Origin: an uncultured Desulfosarcina sp.
Lineage (GTDB): Bacteria > Desulfobacterota > Desulfobacteria > Desulfobacterales > Desulfosarcinaceae
NCBI RefSeq assembly: GCF_963668215.1
Contig: NZ_OY764190.1
Coordinates: 310,001 to 374,000 of the forward strand
Direction of reading: 5' to 3'
Length of the DNA: 64,000 nt
Part shown: piece by piece, positions 54,267-63,148 of the stretch
Numbering within the stretch: the first letter of the stretch is position 1
Layout: each line of letters starts with the position of its first letter
The notes under the pieces: model-generated
The model's database searches: none
Seen by the model: the letters and a program-made list of their open reading frames with translations, nothing else
Told to the model about the DNA's origin: nothing
Program-made: the position numbers and the translations under genes

Positions 54267-55724
54267 CTATGGTACGTCGGGCCGTTTGTAATTGGCAACA
54301 TAATAATCGCCGATCCACCCGCGTTTTTTCAAGTCCTCGCCGATGCTCCTGGCTTCGGCCTTGGTCGGATAGTGGGCAACACGCACCTGATACCAGGTTT
54401 TGCTACCGCTCGAGGCGCGGGTCCAGTAAGCATCCAGACCCTTGTCCTTCAACTGGTCCACATACCGTCGGGCGTCGGTTTCCTTGAGGTAGGCCGCCAC
54501 CTGTAAAGTGAAGGGATCGGTCACCGGGGCGACCGCCGGCGGCGGAATTTTTTCCGCGGTGGAATCATCGCCGGCCAGATGAATGGCAGTGCTGACCACC
54601 ATCCAGCCGACGCCGATGGCCAACAGGCCCATGGCCGACCATTTCAGCACCGATTTAGCCGGTCCGGTCGAAAGCATTGTCAGCAGTCGCCGCAGGCCAT
54701 ACCCCGCATGGGACACCGCCCGCAACGCCGCGCTCAGCGTATTGCGCAGCCCTTTGCCCATCGCCCTTAATCGCCGGGACGCCGTTTTTACAGGTGGCCC
54801 CTGTCCGGGTTCGGCAATCCGGGGCATGAATTCCGCTGCCATCCGATGGCGCCGGGCCGCGTCCAGGCCCGATAGCACGGCTTCGGCCCTTTCCAGCGTC
54901 GGCAGGTTTTCGGGACCGGGGAAAATCGTCTCCTGGCAGGCGGCGATGGCCGAAAGCAGACGCGGGTCGCGGTCGCCGCCATCAACGCAGGCCAGGTAAA
55001 CCGTAAGGGCCGGAAAATCCACGCGGGGTTGGGCCAGAAAAAGCTCGGCCATGGGACCCAGCAGATCATCCCCCGGCGGATCCTCGGACTTCATCAGGTA
55101 TTCATAGGCCTGCAAGGCGGAAAAATCGCACCGCCCTTCTGCCAGATAAAACCGGGCCAGCATCCGCTGGATGGCTGCGTTTTCGGGATGGGCCGCCCCG
55201 ATACGGGCGGCGATGTCATGGGATGCCGCGGTCGGTTCTTTTCCGGCCACCATCTTTTCCAGCCATTTGACGGCGGCTTCCCGGTCACGGGGAAAACGGC
55301 GCAGGTAAGCGTCCACGGTGTCATCGGAGGACGCTTCGGGCGCGGTCCGGGCCAATTGGAAACGCGCCATTTTGGCCAGCAGCCGTTCGGCCGGAACCTT
55401 TTTGGAAAACGGGGAAAAAAGAAAGCTGTCCACCGTATCCGCCGCCCGGGCAAAAGCCTGACGCGCCTCCCGGTGCATGCCGGCCCGGTCCCAGACGGTG
55501 GCCTCCTCCAACAGGCGAGCCATCCGCCGGCGTCCCAAGGCGGCCAATGCCGCCCCCGCCAACCAGAACGCCAGAGCGAACAGGACGAGTGCCGGCACAA
55601 CCATCCAGCCCGGCCCCAGGACGGCGGCCAGCGGCGGCAGGGCCACAAGGGCAACCAGGCTGCCGAATGTCAGCGTCGTCCAGAGGCGGACGGTCAGATG
55701 TTTGAACAGATAACCCATTTCCAT
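54267..55724 (-). CDS. membrane protein with TPR-like region and C-terminal SPOR domain
   Basis: 485 residues. Two N-terminal membrane helices (LTFGSLVALVALPPLAAVL, MVVPALVLFALAFWLAGAA), a long helical repeat region with TPR character (about 80-320), one further membrane helix (WSAMGLLAIGVGWMVVSTA, about 370) and a C-terminal SPOR domain (FTLQVAAYLKETDARRYVD, TWYQVRVAHYPTKAEARSI). SPOR domains bind denuded septal peptidoglycan, so a link to cell division or envelope is likely. A repeat element begins 3 bases upstream of its start codon. Confidence 0.82.
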   Translation of the reverse strand: MEMGYLFKHLTVRLWTTLTFGSLVALVALPPLAAVLGPGWMVVPALVLFALAFWLAGAALAALGRRRMARLLEEATVWDRAGMHREARQAFARAADTVDSFLFSPFSKKVPAERLLAKMARFQLARTAPEASSDDTVDAYLRRFPRDREAAVKWLEKMVAGKEPTAASHDIAARIGAAHPENAAIQRMLARFYLAEGRCDFSALQAYEYLMKSEDPPGDDLLGPMAELFLAQPRVDFPALTVYLACVDGGDRDPRLLSAIAACQETIFPGPENLPTLERAEAVLSGLDAARRHRMAAEFMPRIAEPGQGPPVKTASRRLRAMGKGLRNTLSAALRAVSHAGYGLRRLLTMLSTGPAKSVLKWSAMGLLAIGVGWMVVSTAIHLAGDDSTAEKIPPPAVAPVTDPFTLQVAAYLKETDARRYVDQLKDKGLDAYWTRASSGSKTWYQVRVAHYPTKAEARSIGEDLKKRGWIGDYYVANYKRPDVP

Positions 55725-55726
55725 AT

Positions 55727-55849
55727 GCCGGTTGTGTAAGAAGCCCGATATCTTCGTTACGCGTATCCCTCGTCACTGCGGAGTATCACTTATACGCCTC
55801 GCTCCTCGGGACTCGCAAGCCTTGATCTCGAACTTCTTACGCAACCGGC
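55727..55849. repeat. dispersed repeat with 17-bp terminal inverted repeats, copy 2
   Basis: GCCGGTTGTGTAAGAAG (55727-55743) and CTTCTTACGCAACCGGC (55833-55849) pair at 16 of 17 positions. Read on the minus strand the interior matches copy 1 closely (CTTGCGAGTCCCGAGGAGCG, AGGCGTATAAG, ACTCCGCAGTGACGAGGGAT, GCGTAACGAAGATATCGGGC). The ends differ from copy 1 while the core is kept. Confidence 0.82.
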
Positions 55850-55895
55850 TCCAAAAAAAATGCACCCCAATAGTTAGATGAAGATGCTATCATTA

Positions 55896-57872
55896 CTAGT
55901 TTTTCCTCAGCGCCACAGAAACCGGGTCACGCGTCCAGAAGCCGGCCCAGGAGCCGGTTTCCGGGTTTACCTTCTTGAAAAAGATGTTCGGCGGAACCAG
56001 AAAGGTTTTCGGCGGTTCTCCCTCGGTGGCCGCTTTCATGAAGCGGGCCCAGATCGGAGCGGCGCCGCGCCCGCCGGTAATGCCCGCGCCGTTTTTGTCC
56101 CGCATGCCCTGGCCGCGGTCGAATCCCACCCACACCGAGGTGCTCAGATTGGGGGTAAAGCCAGTGAACCAGGCGTCGTTGTATTCGTTGGTCGTGCCGG
56201 TCTTGCCGGCGGCCGGCAAGGTGAACCCCATATTGCGGACCGCCTTGCCGGTTCCCTCTTCGATCACCCCGGCCATCATGTCCACCACCTGAAAGGCGAT
56301 CGATTCGTTCAGCACCCGCTCACCGGTGATGATGTGCTCTTCCAGCACCCGGCCGCTCACATCCTCCACCCGCCGGATCCAGTACGCTTCGTGCCGAACC
56401 CCGCCCGAGGCAAAGGTCGCGTAGGCGGCGGCCATCTCCAGGGGGCTGGCTCCCGAAGTTCCCAGGGCCACGGAATAGACCGGATTCAATGGGCTGGTAA
56501 TGCCGCAGCGCCGGGCGGTTTCGATCACCGCCTCGGGTCCGACGGCTTCGACCAGCTGGGCCGCAACGGTGTTGACCGATTCGGTAAAGGCTCTTTTCAG
56601 AACCATGGCGCCCTGGTAGGAGCGCTCGAAGTTGCGGGGCTTCCACGGCGGCTTGCCGGCCACGGGGATGGAGACCGGCTTGTCCACCATCACGTCGGCC
56701 GGCGACCGATCCGCACTTTCCAGTGCCGTGTAATAGAGAAAGGGCTTGAATGCGGAGCCGGGCTGCCGGTTGTTCTGCAAGGCGCGATTGTATGGCGTCT
56801 GAAAGAAATCGCGACCGCCGACCAGCGCTTTGACGGCGCCGGTGTTGACATCCACGGCCACCAGGGCGCCCTGCAGGCCGTTGTCGTCCGCTTCGAGGTG
56901 GTCACCGTCCGGCATCTGGGCCTCCAGCCGGGAGACCCCTTCCTGAAGCGCGGTTTCAGCCTGCTGCTGCATGCCCGGGTCCAGGGTGGTGTACACCCGC
57001 AGCCCCCCGTGGTAGACCACCTCGGGACTGTAGGTTTCCTCCAGCGATTTCATAACCGCGTCCAGAAAATAGCTGTCCACCCGCAGCGACCGGGTCTGGG
57101 TTCGCAGTCCGGCAGCTGCGGCACCGGCCTCTTCAGCCTCCTGGGAGGTGATCATGCCCGTGGCCACCATGCGCTGGAGCACAACCTGCTGACGATTGCG
57201 GGCGCGCTCGGGATACCGGAACGGGTTGTAGCGGGTGGGGGATTTGGGCAGCCCGGCCAGAAGCGATGCCTCGGCCAGGTTCAGCTCGCCGGCGGACTTG
57301 CCGAAAAACGTACGCGCCGCCTCACCGATGCCGTAGGCCCCGACGCCGAAGGGAATCTGGTTGATATAGGCCTCCAGAATCTCCTGCTTGGTGAATTGGG
57401 CTTCGATCTGCAGCGCCACCAGCAGTTCCCGGAACTTTCTCAGGTAGGTGCGCTCGAAGCTGAAAAAGAGATTCTTGGCCAGCTGCTGGGTGATGGTGGA
57501 GGCCCCCTGGACCTTGCCTTCCTCGAACAGGGTAACCCACAGGGCCTTGAGGGTCCGCAGCTTATTGATGCCACGATGCTCCCAGAAACGGTGGTCCTCG
57601 GTGGCTAAAATGGCCTGGATGAAGGGATAGGAAACGTCGTCCAGGGCGACCGTTTCCCTGCCGCCGATGGTCAGGATGCGCTGGCCGTCGGCACTGAAGA
57701 TTTCGGTGGCCGGCGTATCGTTGATGCGGCCGATGGGTTCGGGCACCTGGGGCAGATCCTTGGCCGCAACCAGGAAAAAGCAGAAAAGCCCGATGGCTGC
57801 CACCCCCGCGGCACTGGCCAGGATAAACACCAGGGTCGTCAGGGCCCGGAAAATTCGCAGGGTCGGCGTCAT
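55896..57872 (-). CDS. class A penicillin-binding protein (PBP1A-like)
   Basis: 658 residues from ATG 57872. One N-terminal membrane helix, a glycosyltransferase domain (about 55-235; ILATEDHRFWEHRGIN, GASTITQQLAKNLFFS, EILEAYINQIPFG) and a transpeptidase domain with catalytic Ser in PGSAFKPFLYYTALE, SVN in FTESVNTVAAQLVE and KTGTTNEYNDAWFTGF. It polymerises and cross-links peptidoglycan. The start overlaps the upstream gene's stop as ATGA, so that gene product is a likely partner. Confidence 0.95.
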   Translation of the reverse strand: MTPTLRIFRALTTLVFILASAAGVAAIGLFCFFLVAAKDLPQVPEPIGRINDTPATEIFSADGQRILTIGGRETVALDDVSYPFIQAILATEDHRFWEHRGINKLRTLKALWVTLFEEGKVQGASTITQQLAKNLFFSFERTYLRKFRELLVALQIEAQFTKQEILEAYINQIPFGVGAYGIGEAARTFFGKSAGELNLAEASLLAGLPKSPTRYNPFRYPERARNRQQVVLQRMVATGMITSQEAEEAGAAAAGLRTQTRSLRVDSYFLDAVMKSLEETYSPEVVYHGGLRVYTTLDPGMQQQAETALQEGVSRLEAQMPDGDHLEADDNGLQGALVAVDVNTGAVKALVGGRDFFQTPYNRALQNNRQPGSAFKPFLYYTALESADRSPADVMVDKPVSIPVAGKPPWKPRNFERSYQGAMVLKRAFTESVNTVAAQLVEAVGPEAVIETARRCGITSPLNPVYSVALGTSGASPLEMAAAYATFASGGVRHEAYWIRRVEDVSGRVLEEHIITGERVLNESIAFQVVDMMAGVIEEGTGKAVRNMGFTLPAAGKTGTTNEYNDAWFTGFTPNLSTSVWVGFDRGQGMRDKNGAGITGGRGAAPIWARFMKAATEGEPPKTFLVPPNIFFKKVNPETGSWAGFWTRDPVSVALRKN

Positions 57873-58792
57873 GGGTTCACCCGTCGCGCCGGCCACCCCC
57901 GCTGATGGGTTGCGGCGGGCCTGGAAACAAGGGGATCCAGCAGCGTGCGAACCTGCCACACGGCCCACTCCTGCCCCGACGTCAATAGGATGCGGCGTCC
58001 TTGGGGGGTATCCATCTCGATGCCGATGCGGATCGTATCGGCATGAACTTCATCACTGAACCCCACGCGCACAGGGGTTCCTTCGGCGCCCAGCACGGCG
58101 CCCGGATGGGCCAGCACCCCCTGTTGAATTTCCGGGGAGAGTGTGTCCAGGGCCATGAAAAAGCGGTCGGCGGGAAAGATGCGGCCCGCGAACTCCGGCT
58201 GCTCGTCCAGGGTTCCGGAAATATAGGACGACTCGCCGTCAGCGGACTGCAGCTGCCGGTCGGTCACGGTGGTGTAGCTGAGTACGTTGTTGCCCCGATC
58301 CAGCAGGTAGATGCCCACCTGCCCGTTCTCCCGCTCCAGGTAAACCCGCTCCCAGCTCTTTTCCGCACTGATGCGCAGCATGAAGATGGGCGAAAACAGG
58401 GTACGGGCCAGGCTTTCGGGGATCTGGCTGTAAAGGCTGCGAAACTGCCCCGCCGAAATCATGATTCCCGACGAGGCGGTAAGGCCTTCAATCAGCTGAT
58501 TCAGAGAGGCGGCCTCGCGGGCTTCGCGCTGGGCGGTCAGCTGCCGGGTAACCATCTGTTCCAGGGTTCGGGTGGCCACCTGCTTCAAGCGGCCCTGCTC
58601 CCAGACATTGCCCGATTCAGGCCGATAGGCGTTGGTGACCGTAAGATACCGTCCCACCAGGATCTCCACCCAGCTGAAGCGCATTTCGGAGATCAGGATG
58701 GCGAAAACCGCCAGCAGCAGTGCGGCGCCCCGGAAACTCAATCCCCGTGCGATCCAAGAACGGACATCCTGTGGTTGCGACCAGGCCGGCAT
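57869..58792 (-). CDS. membrane-anchored protein of unknown function coupled to the PBP gene
   Basis: 307 residues from ATG 58792 (GTGAGGAAG precedes). One membrane helix (GAALLLAVFAILISEM, about 25-40); the rest should be periplasmic and includes ISAEKSWERVYLERENGQVGIY and LLDRGNNVLSY. I recognise no family. Translational coupling to the class A PBP (ATGA overlap) suggests a role in cell wall synthesis, perhaps as its regulator or cofactor. This is context-only inference. Confidence 0.78.
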   Translation of the reverse strand: MPAWSQPQDVRSWIARGLSFRGAALLLAVFAILISEMRFSWVEILVGRYLTVTNAYRPESGNVWEQGRLKQVATRTLEQMVTRQLTAQREAREAASLNQLIEGLTASSGIMISAGQFRSLYSQIPESLARTLFSPIFMLRISAEKSWERVYLERENGQVGIYLLDRGNNVLSYTTVTDRQLQSADGESSYISGTLDEQPEFAGRIFPADRFFMALDTLSPEIQQGVLAHPGAVLGAEGTPVRVGFSDEVHADTIRIGIEMDTPQGRRILLTSGQEWAVWQVRTLLDPLVSRPAATHQRGWPARRVNP

Positions 58793-58874
58793 ACAATCTT
58801 CCTCACCGTAGTTCGGCGATAGCGGCGGCTTCGCAAAAAGCTTTTTCAGGCCATCTGTGGCCATACACCCGAAA

Positions 58875-58981
58875 GGAAGTGGTGGATTCGTTGGAGCGGC
58901 TTCCAGCCGCGATTCGGTCGGCAATTATCGCGGCTGGAAGCCGCTCCAACGAAAAACTGTACCTGAACAGATGCCACTTCC
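58875..58981. repeat. long perfect hairpin (REP-like) with outer 8-bp arms
   Basis: A 27-bp arm at 58887-58913 (starting TTCGTTGGAGCGGCTTCC) is exactly inverted at 58927-58953 around a 13-base loop. A further GGAAGTGG/CCACTTCC pair (58875-58882 and 58974-58981) encloses it. The core GGAGCGGCTTCCAGCCGCG resembles REP palindromes of other proteobacteria. It fills most of the 310-base gap between the PBP-partner gene and the HD-GYP gene; no gene is seen in that gap. Confidence 0.85.
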
Positions 58982-59102
58982 TTAGAAGCCGCCGGACTTT
59001 CATTGCACGCCTTTTACACCATCTGGAAAAATTGATAAAGCCCGGCTTCGCCCCCGAGATTCAGGGGATTGTCCGTGAAAAAATGCTGAAGGGATGGAAA
59101 GG

Positions 59103-60677
59103 CTAGTTCGTGCTTTCGATGATTTCTTTGAGGCGGCCCTGTTCGTAGAGGGATCGGAAGGTTTCGATGACGTCGGGGTCGAACTGGGTGCCCGACCCGC
59201 TGTACATAATGTGGAGAATCTTTTCCTCCTCCATTTTCTTGCGGTAGGCACGATCGGAGGCGATGGCGTCGTACACGTCGGCAACGGAAAGGATGCGGGC
59301 CAGCATGGGAATCTGTTTGCCGGCCAGGCCGTCGGGGTAGCCCTTCCCATCGAAGCGCTCATGGTGGCATTTGATGATATTCTTTTCCCGATCCCAGAGG
59401 CCTAATCGTTCGACGATGCTGGCGCCGATCACCGGGTGCTCCTTGATGATACGAAACTCCTCGTCGGTCAACCGTCCGGGTTTGAGCAGAATGTCATCCC
59501 GGATGCCGATCTTTCCGATATCGTGCAGCTGGCCGGCCACATTCAAGATATCCTGCTCCTCCGGGGTTCCGCCCATGGCACGGCACAATTCGACGGCGAT
59601 CCGGGTGACCCGGTTGGAATGTTGTTCGGTGTATGGGTCGCGCGCTTCAATGGCCTTGACGAAGGCGTAGAGCGTGGCGAAAAGATTTTCGTAGATGTTT
59701 TCGTACAGGGCGATGTTTTCGACGGCGTAGGCCGCTTTATTGGTCATGAACGACATGTAGTACAGATCTTTTTCGGAGAACCGGTTGTCCCCGCGAAGCA
59801 CCGAAACGGCCAGCACGCCGAACACTTTATCGCGGATGGTCAACGGAACCAGCATCAGGGATTGGATGCCTTCGGGAAGCCCGGCCACGTTGTTGTTTTC
59901 CCGGATCAGCAGCGGCTTGTTGTCGTCACAATTTTCCAGAATCAGTTGACTGAGGTCGCTGCTTCGAGCGCAGGCTCCGGCCCCGAGTGTGCGGCCGCTG
60001 GCCAACGGCGCCGGTTTTCCATTGCCGTTTCCGCCGGAAATGGAGCAGGCGACCTGAACCGGGCGCCCGATCGTTTCGTTGATCACATAAAAACAGGCCT
60101 CGTCGGCATGGGTCAGTTCGGTGGACAGATCCACCACATGCTTGAACAGGTCGAAGCTCGTACCGATGGTGGTGAATTCGGTCATGATCCGGTTGAGGGT
60201 GTTGAGTTCCTCGACTTTGTATGTCAGTTCACGGTTGAGTTGCTCGATGCGCTGCTTGCCTTCCACCTCCTTGGCCAGAAAGATGTTCTTGATGAACAGC
60301 TGCCGTTCCCGCAGCACCCGTTGAACGCAAATCTCCAATTGATTGAGGTTGACCGGCTTGATCAAAAAATCCACCACCCCGTTTTTCAGGGTGCGAATCG
60401 TGTTTTCCAGCGAAGGGTACCCGGTCATGATGATCACCGGGATGGTGTTGTCCACCTTGCGGATGTGTTCGGCCAATTCCAGGCCGTCCATTTCGGGCAT
60501 GTTGATGTCCGTGAAGCAGCAGTCGATTTTCTGGCTGGCGATGATTTCGGAGGCGATGCGGCCGTTTCCGGCGGTAAGGATATGGTATCCCTTGGCCCTG
60601 AAATATTCCGAGGCCACTTCCAGGATGCTTTCCTCGTCGTCCACGAACAATAAGGTTGCTTTGGGCGCGTCGGTCAT
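59103..60677 (-). CDS. receiver-GAF-HD-GYP cyclic-di-GMP phosphodiesterase
   Basis: 524 residues from ATG 60677. Receiver (1-125; FVDDEES, Asp57 in CFTDINMPEMDG), GAF domain (about 175-330) and an HD-GYP domain with HDIGKIGIRDDILLKPGRL, HHERFDGKGYPDGL and ADVYDAI. The HD and GYP metal residues are intact, so hydrolysis of c-di-GMP is likely. With the GGDEF protein 5 kb away it makes an opposing pair. No kinase gene is adjacent. Confidence 0.93.
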   Translation of the reverse strand: MTDAPKATLLFVDDEESILEVASEYFRAKGYHILTAGNGRIASEIIASQKIDCCFTDINMPEMDGLELAEHIRKVDNTIPVIIMTGYPSLENTIRTLKNGVVDFLIKPVNLNQLEICVQRVLRERQLFIKNIFLAKEVEGKQRIEQLNRELTYKVEELNTLNRIMTEFTTIGTSFDLFKHVVDLSTELTHADEACFYVINETIGRPVQVACSISGGNGNGKPAPLASGRTLGAGACARSSDLSQLILENCDDNKPLLIRENNNVAGLPEGIQSLMLVPLTIRDKVFGVLAVSVLRGDNRFSEKDLYYMSFMTNKAAYAVENIALYENIYENLFATLYAFVKAIEARDPYTEQHSNRVTRIAVELCRAMGGTPEEQDILNVAGQLHDIGKIGIRDDILLKPGRLTDEEFRIIKEHPVIGASIVERLGLWDREKNIIKCHHERFDGKGYPDGLAGKQIPMLARILSVADVYDAIASDRAYRKKMEEEKILHIMYSGSGTQFDPDVIETFRSLYEQGRLKEIIESTN

Positions 60678-61090
60678 TGGTCTTTTGGATAATTGGTATC
60701 TTGGAAATTGGTTTCTTTCGCCGCTGCTACCGAATCGCGGAATTCGGTGACTGTATCCATCATGTTCCTGATATCGGCAGGTCATTAACAAACTAAAGAA
60801 AATCTGCTTGATCATGCCAAAAATTAGAGGCGAACGTTTGGAAGGCTCCGTGCTTAAGAAATAAGTGCGAACAGTCGGCAGATCAGGCTGGAAAAGGATG
60901 CGTTGAAAAAGGTCTCCAGGCCGTGAAAGACCTCTATGTAAAAGGCCGGGATGAAAATACTTGACCTGGCGTACCGGCCGGCGCTATTTAGACTGGTTTT
61001 GTCGACCGACGTCCATTCGACGAACGATGGCAGCGAAAAATCAGGAATCGACCGTTCACCGATGGGCTGGAAAAAAGGAAATATCGCTCG
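60678..61090. other. intergenic region between divergent genes
   Basis: 413 bases. Open frames here are short and none has a ribosome site or protein-like composition over a useful length. I see no promoter pair or palindrome strong enough to name. It must hold the promoters of the HD-GYP gene and of the glycosyltransferase. Confidence 0.4.
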
Positions 61091-62344
61091 ATGCCGAATC
61101 ATGGCGGGCAGGACCGACCCTTGAACATATGCCTGTTGAGCTACCGGAGCAACCCGCACTGTGGGGGCCAGGGCGTCTACCTGAAGAACCTGAGCCGGGC
61201 GCTTGCGGATATCGGCCACCGGGTGGAGGTGGTTTCCGGACCGCCGGACCCCATGCTGGACGATGACATTCCCGTCCATCGCCCGGCTTGCCTGGACCTG
61301 TACAACCCGGAGAATCTGTTTCGGGTGCCGACCCTGAAAGAATTGTCGGACCCGGTCAATGTCATGGAGTGGGCTGGGGTGTCTACCATGGGGTTTCCCG
61401 AACCGTTTACCTTCGGGATTCGCGCCCAGCGTTTTCTGCGCACCCGCATGGGGCGCTACGACATCGTTCACGACAACCAGAGCCTCTCCTACGGCATCTG
61501 GTCCATTGCCAAGCAAATCCCCACCGTGGCCACCATTCACCACCCCATTACGGTGGACCGGGACATCGCCGTGCGCTCGGTTCGGCCGTTCTGGAAAAAG
61601 CTCAAACACCTGCGCTGGTTCTCTTTCATCGGCATGCAGAAGCGGGTTTCGCGCACCTTGCGCCGGATTATCACCGTCTCCGAATGCGCCCGGGAGGACA
61701 TCGCCAAGGACTTTAAGATTTCCCGCGACCGGTTTTCTGTGGTGCCCAACGGCATCAACACCGATCTTTTCCATCCCTTGCCCGACATTCCCCGGGAACC
61801 GGGCCGCATCATCGTGACCAACAGCTCCGACGTACCGCTCAAGGGTCTTTACTATCTGCTGCACGCCGTGACCCAGGTGGCCGCCAAAAGAGACATCCGG
61901 CTGGTGGTCATCGGCACCCCTAAGAAAAATGGCGGTATCACCCGCCTGATCCGCCGGCTGGGAATCGGCGACCGGATCACCTTTACCGGCCGGGTCAGCG
62001 ACGCGGAATTCGTCCGCCAGTATGCCCGGGCCGCCATGGCCGTAGTTGCATCCGTGTACGAGGGATTCGGCCTGCCGGCGGGCGAGGCCATGGCCTGCGG
62101 CGTGCCGGTGATCAGCACCACCGGCGGGGCCCTGCCCGAGGTGGTCGGAGATGCGGGTATGCTGGTTCCGCCCAAAGACAGCCCGGCCCTGGCAAAAGCG
62201 ATTACCGACATGCTGGACCATCCCGACAAAGCCGCCGAACTGGGCCGCCTGGGATACCAGCGGGTCCAGCGCCACTTCACCTGGCGGCGCGCTGCCGAAA
62301 AAACGGTGGAAGCCTACCGGAAGACCATCGATGATTACCGTTGA
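61091..62344 (+). CDS. family 4 glycosyltransferase
   Basis: 417 residues with the GT-B two-domain layout. N-terminal domain: NICLLSYRSNPHCGGQGVYL and YDIVHDNQSLSYGIW. C-terminal nucleotide-sugar domain: SVVPNGINTDLFHPLPD, VIGTPKKNGG, SVYEGFGLPAGEAMACGVPV (E-x7-E catalytic pattern). It adds a sugar to an envelope glycan or lipid; the donor is unknown. It overlaps the methyltransferase by 14 bases, so the two work together. Confidence 0.93.
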   Translation: MPNHGGQDRPLNICLLSYRSNPHCGGQGVYLKNLSRALADIGHRVEVVSGPPDPMLDDDIPVHRPACLDLYNPENLFRVPTLKELSDPVNVMEWAGVSTMGFPEPFTFGIRAQRFLRTRMGRYDIVHDNQSLSYGIWSIAKQIPTVATIHHPITVDRDIAVRSVRPFWKKLKHLRWFSFIGMQKRVSRTLRRIITVSECAREDIAKDFKISRDRFSVVPNGINTDLFHPLPDIPREPGRIIVTNSSDVPLKGLYYLLHAVTQVAAKRDIRLVVIGTPKKNGGITRLIRRLGIGDRITFTGRVSDAEFVRQYARAAMAVVASVYEGFGLPAGEAMACGVPVISTTGGALPEVVGDAGMLVPPKDSPALAKAITDMLDHPDKAAELGRLGYQRVQRHFTWRRAAEKTVEAYRKTIDDYR

Positions 62345-63041
62345 CTTCTCACGCCTGAACGTTCCGCCCGGCAGCCGCATCCTGGATATCGGCTGCGGAT
62401 CGGGCCGCCATACCTGCGAGGCCTATCGCCTGAAAGAAATCCAGGTTACCGGAGCGGACCTCAACCCCCGGGACCTGCTCGAAGCCCGCGGCCGGTTGGA
62501 ATATCACGACCAGTTGGGCGAACACGGAGGCGGCACCTGGAGCCTTTCGGCGGCCGACGTTACCCGCCTGCCCTTTGCCGACGAGTGCTTCGACCTGGTG
62601 ATCTGCAGCGAAGTTTTAGAGCACATCCCGGATCACGGCAAGGCCATGGGAGAAATCGTCCGGGTGCTCAAACCGGGCAAGCCGCTGGTGGTCAGCGTGC
62701 CCCGCTGGCTGCCCGAACGCATCTGCTGGGCCCTTTCCGACGAATACTTCAATGCCAACCAGGGCCATGTGCGCATCTATCGCAAAAAAGACCTGATCCG
62801 GCGCCTGGAGCGGACCGGCACCCGTTTTCTTGACCATCACTATGCCCACAGCATCCACTCACCCTACTGGTGGCTCAAGTGCCTGGTGGGGCCGACCCGC
62901 ACCGATTCGACAGCGGTGAACCTCTACCACCGCCTGCTGACCTGGGACATCATGCAGAAGCCCTGGATTACACGCTTTGTCGATCGCCTGCTCAATCCCT
63001 TGCTGGGGAAGAGTCTGGTCTTGTACTTCCGGAAAATCTGA
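62331..63041 (+). CDS. class I SAM-dependent methyltransferase
   Basis: 236 residues. SAM site ILDIGCGSGRHTCEAY (about 18-33), acidic GADLNPRDLL, and FDLVICSEVLEHI with LKPGKPLVVSVPRW mark a UbiE/Methyltransf_11-type enzyme. The start is the ATG overlapping the glycosyltransferase 3' end; upstream in-frame residues are the shadow of that gene. The substrate is probably the same glycan or lipid. Confidence 0.92.
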   Translation: MITVDFSRLNVPPGSRILDIGCGSGRHTCEAYRLKEIQVTGADLNPRDLLEARGRLEYHDQLGEHGGGTWSLSAADVTRLPFADECFDLVICSEVLEHIPDHGKAMGEIVRVLKPGKPLVVSVPRWLPERICWALSDEYFNANQGHVRIYRKKDLIRRLERTGTRFLDHHYAHSIHSPYWWLKCLVGPTRTDSTAVNLYHRLLTWDIMQKPWITRFVDRLLNPLLGKSLVLYFRKI

Positions 63042-63049
63042 CAACTTCG

Positions 63050-63136
63050 CTATCCGAAAATCCCCCAGCCAAAGGCCATCGTCCAGACGATGGATAGCGC
63101 TACCACGATGATCAGCCACACGTCTTCCTTTTTCAT
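63050..63136 (-). CDS. 28-residue single-helix membrane protein
   Basis: A very small gene: MKKEDVW, then one membrane helix (LIIVVALSIVWTMAFGWGIF), stop at 63050. AAAGGAGG stands 6 bases before the ATG. It follows the symporter stop by 12 bases on the same strand. Small partners of this design accompany NSS/SSS-type transporters (MetS-like), so an accessory subunit is likely. Confidence 0.78.
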   Translation of the reverse strand: MKKEDVWLIIVVALSIVWTMAFGWGIFG

Positions 63137-63148
63137 GGAAACCTCCTT

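Noticed and set aside
58720..59106. Plus-strand frame running through the long hairpin
   Set aside because: It is open only because both arms of the palindrome lack stops; the product is of odd composition and overlaps the 5' part of a coupled gene.
60854..62380. 508-residue open frame on the minus strand opposite the glycosyltransferase
   Set aside because: It is a GC-rich shadow: the plus frame has clear GT4 motifs, while this one has only biased His/Gly/Gln composition and no motif.
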